In this document: positions 6,795 to 14,332 of the stretch, piece by piece
Position numbering within the stretch: the first letter of the stretch is position 1
Layout: each line of letters opens with the position of its first letter
Assembly: GCA_021739805.1 (NCBI GenBank)
Contig: JAIPBB010000043.1
Span: forward strand, 1-20,964
DNA from: Saprospiraceae bacterium
GTDB lineage: Bacteria; Bacteroidota; Bacteroidia; Bacteroidales; JAIPBB01
DNA: 20,964 nt
Direction of reading: 5' to 3'
Made by a program: the position numbers and the translations under genes
Notes under the pieces: generated by a model
Told to the model about the DNA's origin: nothing
The model's database searches: none
The model's input: only the letters and a program-made list of their open reading frames with translations

Positions 6795-9653
6795 ATGCAG
6801 CCATTTTTAAATAAAACAGCAAAATATTTATTTGAGAAGTTCCAAGACGGAATTTCTGATATTTGCATTGTTTTACCTAGTCGCAGGGGAAGTCTTTTCT
6901 TTAAAAAGTATTTGGCTGATAAAATCGAAAAGCCAATTTGGTCACCGACAATTTTTTCCATTGAAGACTTTATTTCAGAAATTTCAGAACTTCAAATTAT
7001 CGACCCAATCACTTTGCTTTTTGAATCTTACAAAGCATATAAAAACATTGAAGGTAAAAATGCTCAGGACTTCGAAACCTTCATTAATTGGGGAAGCATT
7101 CTTTTGCACGACTTCAATGAACTTGACCTTTACCTGGTTAATCCTGATGATATTTTCAGCTATTTAAACGAAGTTAAAGCTCTCGAAAAATGGAATTTAA
7201 ATGGTAAACCATTATCAGAACTCGAACTCAATTATCTAAAATTCTATAATTCATTAGGGAAATATTATAAAGAATTATCAACTCAGCTCCTTTCAAAAAA
7301 TCAAGCATATCAAGGATTAGCTTACAGAAAGGTAGCGGAAGAAATTGAAGATAAAGCAGAGAGTTTGAAATGGTCTAAAATTATTTTTGTTGGTTTCAAT
7401 GCTTTGACTTCTGCCGAAGAATGGATTATCAAAGTTCTTGAAAGCTCAGGCAAAGCTGAAATTTTATGGGATACTGATAAATATTATCATGAAGACCCTA
7501 AACAGGAAGCAGGACGATTTCTTAGAAAATATTTAAAGAATAAACCAAAAGACAAAATCAACTGGATTGAAAATGGTTTTGCCGATTCGGAAAAAGAAAT
7601 TAAAATTATCGGTGTTCCTAAAAATGTCGGACAAACAAAATTGGCTGGGCAAATTTTAAAGGATGAATATGATTCCACAAAACCCGAAAGTTTTGCCATT
7701 GTTTTGGCAGATGAAAATCTTTTGACTCCCCTACTCAACTCTATTCCCGAAAATATTGAAGAGTTCAATGTTACCATGGGTTTGCCATTGAAACTCACTC
7801 CGGCTTACGATTTCTTTAATTCACTTTTCATGCTTCATCTAAATGCTGAAAAGCTTAAGAATATTTCTGCAAAGAATAATGATAAAAATTTAATTCCACG
7901 CTTTTATCATAAAGACATTACAAAGCTTCTATCTCATTCCTTCCTACAGAAAACTTTCAATTCTTTCGATAATGATACAGACTTTATTAGCGAATTAATT
8001 AACAACATTAAAAAGCTCAATAAATCATTCTTTAATTATGATGAATTAAAATCATTGCTAAATTCCGATGAAAAAAGAGCTATCGGATTAATTGATTCAC
8101 TTTTCAATAATTGGAAAAATCCATTTGAAATCTTTGAAAAATTAGTAAATCTAATTTCAATAATTAGGGATTCGTTAATAGAAACGAGCAAAAAAAACTC
8201 AACACATCTAAAAATTGAGCTTGAATATCTTTATACATTTTCGAAAATCTTTAAACGCTTAAAATCACTTAGTGAAGAGTTTGAAGGCTTCGATAATCTT
8301 AAAACTCTAAACACCATATTTAACCAGATTGTTCGAACTTCGACCCTACCCTTTTACGGTGAGCCTCTAAAAGGATTGCAGGTGATGGGAATGCTTGAAA
8401 CCCGAACTCTGGATTTTGATAAAATCGTTTTATTGTCGGCAAACGAAGGACTTTTGCCTTCAGCTAAGTCAGCAAATACATTTATTCCTTACGACATTAA
8501 ACGTGAGTTTAAAATCCCGACTCACAGAGAAAAAGATGCAGTTTTCGCCTATCATTTTTACAGGCTTTTACAGCGAACAAAACAAGCCTACATACTTTAT
8601 AATACTGAAGCTGACCAATTGGGTGGTGGCGACAAAAGTCGTTTTATCACCCAGATTATTCATGAACTTCCAACCTATAATCCAAAAATAAAAATCACTG
8701 AACAAATACTAAGTGTTCCGCCCGTTAAGGATAAAACCGACTATTCAATTAAAATTGAGAAAACCGAAGAAGTTCTTGAAAAGCTGAAAGAAAAGGCAAA
8801 ATCCGGTTTTTCACCAAGCTCACTCAATGCTTACAGAAATTGCTCTTTGCGTTTTTATTTTCAGCAAATTGCAGGACTCAAAGAAATCGAAGAAGTTGAA
8901 GAAACCATTGATGCTGCAACACTTGGTACTGTAGTTCATGAAGTTCTGATGGAACTTTATACTCCATATAAAAACAAGGTTTTAAGTCAGGATATTATTA
9001 AAACAATGATTCCGCAGATTGAAAGCAAAGTGCAAATAGCTTTTAAAAAGGAGTATAAAAGTGGGGATGTGAATTATGGTAAAAATTTATTAATTCTGAA
9101 AGTTGCGAACTCATTTATTAAAAATTTCCTTGCAGCAGAGATGAAATATTTAGCTGAACTTGAAAAGGAAAATAAGAACTATACAATTTTGCATCTCGAA
9201 GAAGCCGTTGAATTTGATTTAAATGAGAATATTAAACTAAAAGGATTTATCGACAGAATTGATAAAGTAGATGATGTTCTAAGGATTATTGATTACAAAA
9301 CTGGCAAAACCGAGCAGAAAGAATTAACAATAAAAAATTGGGAAGATTTGATTTTTGAAAGCAAACACGACAAAGCTTTCCAATTACTCACTTATGCATA
9401 TTTAATTCAAAAATCCGTACTTAAAACCAAAAATATTGAATCCGGCATAATTTCATTCCGTAACCTTGGTAGTGGTTTTATGAAAGTTATAGCTCCATCA
9501 GGTGAATCAATCACAACCGAAGACTTAAACGAATTTGAAATTATTCTCAAAAATCTGATTGACGAAATTCTGGATAAAGAAATTCCTTTCTCCCAAACCG
9601 AAGAAGCTGATAATTGTGAGTATTGTGCGTTTAGGGGGATTTGTTATAGGTAA
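6795..9653 (+). CDS. addB: AddB-like PD-(D/E)XK nuclease of a helicase-nuclease repair complex
   Basis: The 952-aa protein has the length and order of AddB/RexB. The N-terminus (IVLPSRRGSLFFKKYL, about 24-39) lacks a Walker A motif, so this half is a structural, helicase-like scaffold. The C-terminal nuclease has GTVVHE (711-716), GFIDRID with metal-binding Asp820, DYKTGK with Asp833/Lys835, and a QLLTYAY motif. The iron-sulfur cluster ligands are Cys683 (YRNCSLRF) and Cys941, Cys944, Cys950 at the extreme C-terminus. Such proteins work with an AddA helicase in double-strand break repair and degradation of linear DNA. No addA gene follows here. The last 46 bp of the gene are repeated at 10309-10354, on the far side of a toxin-antitoxin module. 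A heptad repeat precedes the start. Confidence 0.88.
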   Translation: MQPFLNKTAKYLFEKFQDGISDICIVLPSRRGSLFFKKYLADKIEKPIWSPTIFSIEDFISEISELQIIDPITLLFESYKAYKNIEGKNAQDFETFINWGSILLHDFNELDLYLVNPDDIFSYLNEVKALEKWNLNGKPLSELELNYLKFYNSLGKYYKELSTQLLSKNQAYQGLAYRKVAEEIEDKAESLKWSKIIFVGFNALTSAEEWIIKVLESSGKAEILWDTDKYYHEDPKQEAGRFLRKYLKNKPKDKINWIENGFADSEKEIKIIGVPKNVGQTKLAGQILKDEYDSTKPESFAIVLADENLLTPLLNSIPENIEEFNVTMGLPLKLTPAYDFFNSLFMLHLNAEKLKNISAKNNDKNLIPRFYHKDITKLLSHSFLQKTFNSFDNDTDFISELINNIKKLNKSFFNYDELKSLLNSDEKRAIGLIDSLFNNWKNPFEIFEKLVNLISIIRDSLIETSKKNSTHLKIELEYLYTFSKIFKRLKSLSEEFEGFDNLKTLNTIFNQIVRTSTLPFYGEPLKGLQVMGMLETRTLDFDKIVLLSANEGLLPSAKSANTFIPYDIKREFKIPTHREKDAVFAYHFYRLLQRTKQAYILYNTEADQLGGGDKSRFITQIIHELPTYNPKIKITEQILSVPPVKDKTDYSIKIEKTEEVLEKLKEKAKSGFSPSSLNAYRNCSLRFYFQQIAGLKEIEEVEETIDAATLGTVVHEVLMELYTPYKNKVLSQDIIKTMIPQIESKVQIAFKKEYKSGDVNYGKNLLILKVANSFIKNFLAAEMKYLAELEKENKNYTILHLEEAVEFDLNENIKLKGFIDRIDKVDDVLRIIDYKTGKTEQKELTIKNWEDLIFESKHDKAFQLLTYAYLIQKSVLKTKNIESGIISFRNLGSGFMKVIAPSGESITTEDLNEFEIILKNLIDEILDKEIPFSQTEEADNCEYCAFRGICYR
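9608..9653 (+). repeat. Direct repeat, left copy, forming the addB 3' end
   Basis: These 46 bp end exactly at the addB stop codon and encode DNCEYCAFRGICYR, including three of the four iron-sulfur ligands. They are identical to 10309-10354 at 45 of 46 positions. Similarity stops abruptly on both sides. Confidence 0.93.
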
Positions 9654-9711
9654 GCTTTTAAATTATCCATTTATTAAAATATTTATTTTGAAAGCTATTA
9701 TTTTGCATAAT

Positions 9712-9742
9712 TTTGAAAAAAAACAAAAATTAATTACTTTTG
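9712..9742 (+). promoter_or_regulatory. Promoter of the ParE-type TA operon
   Basis: TTTG (9712-9715), a 19-bp spacer and TACTTTTG (9735-9742) match the Bacteroidota -33/-7 pattern TTTG-N19-TAnnTTTG. The predicted transcript starts a few bases before the antitoxin ATG at 9760. Confidence 0.6.
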
Positions 9743-9759
9743 AATAAAAAAATTAGGAT

Positions 9760-9996
9760 ATGAGTACAATTGAACTCCGACATTTGATAATAAAATATTT
9801 ATCTCAAATTGATGATATTTCTTTTTTAAAAGCAATAAAGACAATTATTGAATCGAAAGCAGCCGGAGAGTTTTATGAGCTTTCTGAATATCAGAAGAAG
9901 CGTATTGAGTCAGGAAGGGAACAACTTAAAAACGGACAGACAATATCTCATAATTCTATTAACAAAGAGATAGACCAATGGTTAAATTCAAAGTAG
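9760..9996 (+). CDS. Antitoxin of a ParE/RelE-type toxin-antitoxin pair
   Basis: This 78-aa protein is short and mixed-charge. It has an N-terminal helical stretch (RHLIIKYLSQIDD) and a C-terminal segment, YELSEYQKKRIESGREQL to IDQWLNSK. The latter is typical of Bacteroidota antitoxins that precede a ParE-like toxin. The toxin-neutralising part is usually the C-terminal end. No ribbon-helix-helix or HTH motif is clear, so DNA binding cannot be asserted. It overlaps the toxin gene by 19 bp and has its own promoter just upstream. The function is assigned mainly from size, position and the recognisable partner. Confidence 0.72.
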   Translation: MSTIELRHLIIKYLSQIDDISFLKAIKTIIESKAAGEFYELSEYQKKRIESGREQLKNGQTISHNSINKEIDQWLNSK

Positions 9997-10295
9997 AATG
10001 GTCAGTTGAAGCCCGACTTGATTTACTTGACCAACTTGAATATTACAATCAAAGAAACAAGACCACTACATACAGCAGAAAATTATACACCAAAATTAAT
10101 AAAAGCATCAATCTGATTTCCAAAAATCCAAAGCTTGGAATAAAAACTGACATTGATACAGTAAGAGCATTGATTACAGACAATTATCAAATAATTTATG
10201 AAATATTCGAAAAGCAAATACTAATAGTTATGGTATGGGATTGTCGCAGGAATCCTGATGACAAAGTAATAGATAGACATAGAAAACATCAATAA
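9978..10295 (+). CDS. ParE/RelE-superfamily toxin
   Basis: The 105-aa protein has the RelE/ParE fold pattern: an N-terminal VEWSVEARLDLLDQLEYY strand-helix, a middle helix with SINLISKNPKLG, then VRALITDNYQIIYEI and LIVMVWDCRRNPDDK. The last block is the family's conserved C-terminal strand with basic residues. ParE members poison gyrase and RelE members cut mRNA on the ribosome. The helix-rich N-terminus and lack of a clear RelE catalytic set favour ParE, without proof. Translation is coupled to the antitoxin through a 19-bp overlap. The TAA stop overlaps an ATG (10295) opening a 19-codon frame into the right copy of the addB repeat. Confidence 0.82.
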   Translation: MVKFKVEWSVEARLDLLDQLEYYNQRNKTTTYSRKLYTKINKSINLISKNPKLGIKTDIDTVRALITDNYQIIYEIFEKQILIVMVWDCRRNPDDKVIDRHRKHQ

Positions 10296-10308
10296 TGGAC
10301 CACAACAA

Positions 10309-10354
10309 TGATAATTGTGAGTATTGTGCGTTTATGGGGATTTGTTATAGGTAA
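10309..10354 (+). repeat. Direct repeat, right copy, orphan duplicate of the addB 3' end
   Basis: These 46 bp repeat 9608-9653 with a single G-to-T change that turns an Arg codon into Met. An ATG at 10295, overlapping the toxin stop, opens a 19-codon frame reading MDHNNDNCEYCAFMGICYR that ends at the same TAA as the addB copy. It is not likely to be a functional gene. It is best read as a displaced copy of the gene end. Confidence 0.93.
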
Positions 10355-10447
10355 AATAAATTTGGAAATATATTTGAGAATTATTTTTTAATCCCTTAAA
10401 TTGTTTTAATTTTAGTTAAAGTTGTATTTTTTTAAAAACATGACGAT

Positions 10448-10651
10448 ATGGAACTGATTCAGTTATATAGAAAATTAAATTATTTGCCGACTGATTTAAA
10501 ATCAGAAGTAAATGACTTTATAGATTTTCTGTTAAGTAAAAGGAAAAAGGAGATTAAGAAAAAGACACCTATATTTGGATGTGCAAAAGGTCAGATTTAT
10601 ATATCTCCTGATTTTGATGAGCCATTAGACGATTTTAAAGAATATATGTAA
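10448..10651 (+). CDS. DUF2281-type antitoxin of a VapBC-like pair
   Basis: The 67-aa protein shows the small DUF2281 pattern. An N-terminal helix, LIQLYRKLNYLPTDLKSEV-, is followed by NDFIDFLLSKRK, and a C-terminal FGCAKGQIYISPDFDEPLDDFKEYM segment then wraps the toxin in such pairs. These proteins usually sit directly upstream of a PIN-domain ribonuclease and neutralise it. Here the downstream toxin is truncated, so the antitoxin is likely an orphan. Its stop overlaps the toxin start as TAATG. A possible weak -7-like TAAAGTTG lies upstream. Confidence 0.78.
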   Translation: MELIQLYRKLNYLPTDLKSEVNDFIDFLLSKRKKEIKKKTPIFGCAKGQIYISPDFDEPLDDFKEYM

Positions 10652-10749
10652 TGGACTTATTGCTTGATACACATTCATTGATATGGTTTCTAAATGGAGA
10701 CAAAAAGTTATCTGATAAGGCAAAATCCGCAATTGAAGACCATCGCTAG
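10651..10749 (+). pseudogene. Truncated PIN-domain toxin (VapC-like)
   Basis: Only 32 codons remain of a family that is normally about 125-135 aa. The start, MDLLLDTHSLIWFLNGD, is the textbook first strand of a PIN ribonuclease with the first catalytic Asp (D6), followed by KLSDKAKSAIEDH. The frame then stops at TAG (10747-10749). None of the later acidic residues is found in any forward frame downstream, so the rest of the gene seems deleted or replaced at about 10745. It shares a TAATG junction with the antitoxin. Confidence 0.8.
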
Positions 10750-10835
10750 TGCACGAATCCTTTCCTGTTCTATTTTGGATATGAAGCTGATGCAGTTATA
10801 TTGAAAATTAAATTATTCCTAATCCGAAAATAATA

Positions 10836-10849
10836 TACCCGTAAAGGTA
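10836..10849. promoter_or_regulatory. Operator-like palindrome, degenerate copy
   Basis: TACCCGTAAAGGTA has 4-bp complementary ends and matches the reverse complement of the second site (TACCCGAAAGGGTA) at 12 of 14 positions. The centres of the two sites are 40 bp apart, close to four helical turns, as expected for a pair of repressor-dimer sites. Confidence 0.4.
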
Positions 10850-10875
10850 CACTCCAAATATTAATCAATTATTTA

Positions 10876-10889
10876 TACCCTTTCGGGTA
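10876..10889. promoter_or_regulatory. Operator-like palindrome, intact copy
   Basis: TACCCTTTCGGGTA has perfect 5-bp arms around TTTC. Sites of the form TACCC-N4-GGGTA look like operators of small Xre/HipB-type regulators, but no such gene is present here. The site may be left over from a lost regulator gene. Confidence 0.4.
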
Positions 10890-10937
10890 GAAATTAAATT
10901 ATAAACCTAAAATTACCAACCTCTAAATTTTAAATTC

Positions 10938-10973
10938 TATCCATTTGAAACAGTATATTTAATATCTTAGTGG
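10938..10973 (+). promoter_or_regulatory. Conserved 36-bp promoter-like repeat, copy A
   Basis: The core reads TTTGAAACA, 15 bp, then TATCTTAG and TGG. It is 34/36 identical to 14333-14368 and ends 44 bp before the GH106-like start codon. TTTG plus TATCTTAG resembles -33/-7 boxes with a short spacer. The TGAAAC could alternatively be the -35 of an ECF-type sigma factor. Confidence 0.6.
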
Positions 10974-11017
10974 TTCAAACCAATAATAATTAACCTTTAT
11001 TTTGAATAAGTGTACCT

Positions 11018-13018
11018 ATGAAAAAATCTCAAATTAAAGAAATCCTTGTTCCTGTGATGATTTCGGTTTTACTGTTCGTTTTAATTATCGCTTGTAGGCA
11101 AACGGATACCGATTCAAGTATTGAAAATGAAAACCTAAAAAGTAATATGGAGTATATTTCAAAACCATTTGCTCGTTACTGGTGGTTTGCCTCGGAAATT
11201 CAAAAAGAAGATGTTAAATACAATCTTGACTGGTTAAAGAAAAATGGTTTTGGAGGAATTGAAATTGCTTGGGTTTATCCGCTTAATGCAATGGATAAAA
11301 GCTTAGACACTTCATACACTCCTCGTTATACATGGTTAGGTTCACAGTGGCAACAAATAGTAAACTACACTATTTTATATGCTGATAGTATTGGACTTGG
11401 CTGTGATATGACCATGGGTACACTTTGGCCCGTTGGAGATTCTCATGTGAGTTTTGAACAGGCGACACAAATATACGGTCAGGAAGAAAGACAGAAAATT
11501 TCACGTTCATGGGAATATCCGGTGCAAGGATATGTTGTTGACCATTTAAATCCTGAAAACTATCTGAAATATTTCAAACGTATTATCGACTCATTTCCTC
11601 AACCAAAAATCAATTTACCTCAATCATATTTTGTTGACAGTTGGGAGGTCGAAACTAAACACATTTGGGCAGATGGTTTTGAAAAGGATTTTCAAAACAA
11701 ATTCGGATATGACATACGTCCTTTTATGGACTCTATATACGAAACAAAATATCAGCATCAACTCTACGATTATATGAAACTGATTTCATCGAAAGTAATT
11801 GGGTTTTATAAAAATTTTGATAGTATTCTAAATGATAGAAATATTTTTTCGAGAGGTCAATGCTCCGGAGCACCCTGTGATCTTATTTCAGCTTATGCTT
11901 ATCTGGATATTCCCGAAGGCGAATCAATGTTGTATGAACCCGAATATAACAGCATACCGGCTTCTTCCGCTGCCCTTGGAAGCAAAAAAGTTGTCAGTGC
12001 CGAAACATTTACTTGTTTATATGGATGGCCAAGAAATCACATTCGGGAAGAACAAACAGCAGATTTGAAACTGGTTGCTGATGCTTTATTTGCTAATGGA
12101 GTTAATCATATTGTCTGGCATGGAAAAGCTCATAATCATAAAAACCAGGATACCACAAGATTTTATGCCAGTGTTCATATCGGGAAAGATGGTAGCCTGG
12201 CTGCAGAATTACCGGCATTTAACAAATATCTAAGTACTATTTCTGAATATATGAAAAAGGGCAATACATACACTGATGTTGCTGTTTATTTGCCAACAGA
12301 AGATTCATGGATAAAAGGAATTATGCCAAAAGAAAAGCAGTTTATATGGGCATGGGGATATTACGAAATGCGTTATGTATATTTCCCTGAAGAAGTGAAG
12401 GGTCATCATCCTATCTGGATAAATAAAGAATTTTTAGAAAAAGCTCAATACATAAATAATAAAATCAAAGTTGGAGATATTAGCTTTAATTCTTTATACT
12501 TTGATGTTCATTACCTTGATTATGAAGTTTTAGTAAAGATGCTTGAACTTGCCAAAAAAGGTGCACCAATTAGCTTGAAACAAACTCCTTTGGAAGCTGG
12601 AGTAAAAAAACATTTAAACTGGAATACAATTTTGGATAAACTTTACTCACTCCCCAATGTTTCAAAAAGTTTCTCTCCTAAAAACCTACCATTAATAGAA
12701 GGCAATGAGCTACCTTCTTTTTGGGCAAGAGAATTTAACAATAGCTTATACATTTTTTTCGCTAATCCTAAATCTAAGCATTTGGCTTTTCCTCTTGAAT
12801 ATGGACAATCCTATATTCAGGACACACTGGTTTATGATATTAATATTAATTACCATGGAAAAACATATAGTCAAAAGCTAATTTTTAAACCTTATGCTTC
12901 ACTTTTGTTTAAAGTCGAAAATGATATGTTACAGCAAATTGATATTGAATTTATACCTAAAACTCCTGAAGTGAACACACTAACTGAAGATATTAAAAAG
13001 CCATGGTTGGTTCCATAA
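11018..13018 (+). CDS. GH106-like glycoside hydrolase lipoprotein (alpha-L-rhamnosidase type)
   Basis: This 666-aa protein has a lipoprotein signal with lipobox LIIAC (Cys26). The TIM-barrel start resembles GH106: RYWWFASE (53-60), LDWLKKNGFGGIEIAWVYPL, then LGLGCDMTMGTLWPVG. FVDSWEVE (205-212) and VSAETFTCLYGWPRNH (Glu329) are candidate acidic active-site segments, and NGVNHIVWHG matches the family's VNH-xxxHG stretch. GH106 enzymes cut alpha-L-rhamnose linkages, for example in pectin rhamnogalacturonans. Canonical members exceed 1000 aa, so this is a short relative lacking the C-terminal beta domains, and the exact substrate is uncertain. It is probably anchored on the outer or periplasmic membrane. 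A promoter-like repeat shared with the lipoprotein gene at 14408 lies upstream. Confidence 0.75.
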   Translation: MKKSQIKEILVPVMISVLLFVLIIACRQTDTDSSIENENLKSNMEYISKPFARYWWFASEIQKEDVKYNLDWLKKNGFGGIEIAWVYPLNAMDKSLDTSYTPRYTWLGSQWQQIVNYTILYADSIGLGCDMTMGTLWPVGDSHVSFEQATQIYGQEERQKISRSWEYPVQGYVVDHLNPENYLKYFKRIIDSFPQPKINLPQSYFVDSWEVETKHIWADGFEKDFQNKFGYDIRPFMDSIYETKYQHQLYDYMKLISSKVIGFYKNFDSILNDRNIFSRGQCSGAPCDLISAYAYLDIPEGESMLYEPEYNSIPASSAALGSKKVVSAETFTCLYGWPRNHIREEQTADLKLVADALFANGVNHIVWHGKAHNHKNQDTTRFYASVHIGKDGSLAAELPAFNKYLSTISEYMKKGNTYTDVAVYLPTEDSWIKGIMPKEKQFIWAWGYYEMRYVYFPEEVKGHHPIWINKEFLEKAQYINNKIKVGDISFNSLYFDVHYLDYEVLVKMLELAKKGAPISLKQTPLEAGVKKHLNWNTILDKLYSLPNVSKSFSPKNLPLIEGNELPSFWAREFNNSLYIFFANPKSKHLAFPLEYGQSYIQDTLVYDININYHGKTYSQKLIFKPYASLLFKVENDMLQQIDIEFIPKTPEVNTLTEDIKKPWLVP

Positions 13019-13072
13019 ATTTATAAAGTTTTTTTATTGGGATTGAAACTTCAAACCATAGTTTTTTAATAA

Positions 13073-13104
13073 TATCTATTTGAAACATTGTGTAATATTT
13101 ATAG
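13073..13104 (+). promoter_or_regulatory. Degenerate copy B of the promoter-like repeat
   Basis: TATCTATTTGAAACATT matches the left half of copies A and C, and the right half (TAATATTTATAG) is only partly conserved. It lies in the spacer after the GH106-like gene, 170 bp before the next start codon, with no gene directly behind it. Confidence 0.4.
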
Positions 13105-13108
13105 ATGC

Positions 13109-13122
13109 AATAAAGCTTTATT
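13109..13122. repeat. Perfect 14-bp palindrome
   Basis: AATAAAGCTTTATT is fully self-complementary. It sits between the orphan promoter-like repeat and the nested hairpin. Its role is unknown. Confidence 0.4.
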
Positions 13123-13138
13123 GGATTTGAAGGTATTA

Positions 13139-13204
13139 ATAATTCTTATTAATCAGAAGAGAAGTCAACTACCGAGGAATCCTCGATAGTTCAATAAGAA
13201 TTAT
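13139..13204. repeat. Nested hairpin element
   Basis: The outer arms ATAATTCTTATT (13139-13150) and AATAAGAATTAT (13193-13204) are perfect 12-bp complements. The inner pair AACTACCGAGGA/TCCTCGATAGTT (13167-13191) is complementary at 11 of 12 positions around a single central A. The left linker is 16 nt and the right linker 1 nt. It could be a small mobile palindromic element or a terminator-like structure; no poly-T tract follows. Confidence 0.65.
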
Positions 13205-13225
13205 AAAGAAGAGTAAAAAATAAAA

Positions 13226-13259
13226 TTTGAATTTGTTATTTAATGTTTTATTAGCTTTG
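13226..13259 (+). promoter_or_regulatory. Promoter of the RhuM-Fic gene
   Basis: TTTG (13226-13229) and TAGCTTTG (13252-13259, an exact TAnnTTTG match) are 22 bp apart. A second TTTG at 13232 gives a 16-bp spacer. The predicted start of transcription falls within about 10 bp of the ATG, so the mRNA would have almost no leader. Confidence 0.55.
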
Positions 13260-13273
13260 TAAAAAAAGCTAAT
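13250..13273. promoter_or_regulatory. Inverted repeat abutting the RhuM-Fic start codon
   Basis: ATTAGCTTT and AAAGCTAAT are perfect 9-bp arms around GTAAAA. The left arm covers the -7 box and the right arm ends at the base before the ATG. A protein bound here would block transcription, so it is a good autoregulatory operator candidate. Confidence 0.55.
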
Positions 13274-14266
13274 ATGAATAATTCTCAAATAGAAATATAT
13301 CAGCTTGAAAACGGAAAGACTGAAATTAAGGTTCAATTAGAAAATGAATCTGTTTGGTTAAGTTTAAATCAAATGGTAGATTTATTTGACCGTGATAAAT
13401 CTGTTATATCAAGGCATTTAAATAATGTATTCAAAGAAAATGAGTTATCGAAAGAAGCAACTGTTGCAAAAATTGCAACAGTTCAATATGAAGGAGAAAG
13501 GAAAGTTGAAAGAATTATAGAACATTTTAATCTTGATGTTATTATATCCGTTGGATATAGAATTAAATCTCAAAGGGGAACACAATTTAGAATTTGGGCA
13601 AATAAAGTTTTAAAAGAGTACTTGATAAAAGGTTATTCATTAAATGAAAAACGTTTAACACAACAAAACGAACAACTAAAAGAATTACAAGAGTCAGTAA
13701 AAATGCTTGGAAGTGTATTAAATTATAAAGCTCTAACAAATGATGAAAGTGTTGGTTTATTAAAAATAATTTCAGACTATGCTTATGCACTGGATATTTT
13801 AGACCAATACGACTATCAAAGACTAGAAATAAAAGATACATCAGGAAAAGAAATCTACCAATTGACTTATGAAGAAGCAATAAGCCAAATAAAGTTAGTG
13901 AAAAAAGCACAAGGCAATAGCGATTTGTTCGGACGTGAAAAAGATGAGTCATTTAAAAGTTCGATAAGTACTATTTATCAAACATTTGAAGGTATTGATC
14001 TGTATCCTAGTATCGAAGAAAAAGCAGCAAATTTGCTCTATTTTATTACTAAAAATCATTCATTTACAGATGGAAATAAGCGAATAGCCGCATTTCTGTT
14101 TCTGTATTTCCTAGAAAAAAATAAAATTCTATTTGATAAAAAGGGAAATAAAAGAATTGCTGACAATACATTAGTTGCATTGACATTAATGATTGCTGTT
14201 AGCAAACCTGACGAAAAAGATATTATGACAAAAGTGATTGTAAATTTGATTAATAAAAACAACTAG
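13274..14266 (+). CDS. RhuM-Fic/Doc fusion protein
   Basis: The 330-aa protein has two parts. Residues about 1-130 are a RhuM-type domain: EIYQLENGKTEIKVQLENES with VWLSLNQMVDLFDRD, ISRHLNNVF, and RIKSQRGTQFRIWANKVLKEYL. This region was first noted in a Salmonella island protein and is common in prophages and accessory loci. A Gln/Glu-rich linker (about 135-150) leads to a Fic/Doc domain whose active motif is H262-SFTDGNKR-I271. Lys in place of the second Gly (GNKR rather than GNGR) is the Doc arrangement, which phosphorylates EF-Tu, rather than that of AMP-transferring Fic enzymes. No separate antitoxin gene lies beside it. An inverted repeat overlaps its promoter, suggesting self-regulation. 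Confidence 0.85.
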   Translation: MNNSQIEIYQLENGKTEIKVQLENESVWLSLNQMVDLFDRDKSVISRHLNNVFKENELSKEATVAKIATVQYEGERKVERIIEHFNLDVIISVGYRIKSQRGTQFRIWANKVLKEYLIKGYSLNEKRLTQQNEQLKELQESVKMLGSVLNYKALTNDESVGLLKIISDYAYALDILDQYDYQRLEIKDTSGKEIYQLTYEEAISQIKLVKKAQGNSDLFGREKDESFKSSISTIYQTFEGIDLYPSIEEKAANLLYFITKNHSFTDGNKRIAAFLFLYFLEKNKILFDKKGNKRIADNTLVALTLMIAVSKPDEKDIMTKVIVNLINKNN

Positions 14267-14332
14267 CTGAGGTCAACAATAGAAAATCATCCATCCCCAT
14301 TAAAAAATCATAAACCTTAAAGTTTCAAATAA

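Noticed and set aside
7487..7798. Open frame of 103 codons on the minus strand opposite the nuclease gene
   Set aside because: It lies wholly inside addB, has no family features and no independent start signals. The + strand frame carries conserved nuclease motifs.
10295..10354. 19-codon frame starting at the toxin stop, encoding a Cys-rich peptide
   Set aside because: It is fully explained as the displaced copy of the addB 3' end, so it was recorded as a repeat and not as a gene, though its TAATG coupling to the toxin is curious.
13587..13952. 121-codon minus-strand frame opposite the RhuM-Fic gene
   Set aside because: Low-complexity Leu/Phe-rich translation typical of the antisense of AT-rich genes; no recognisable domain.
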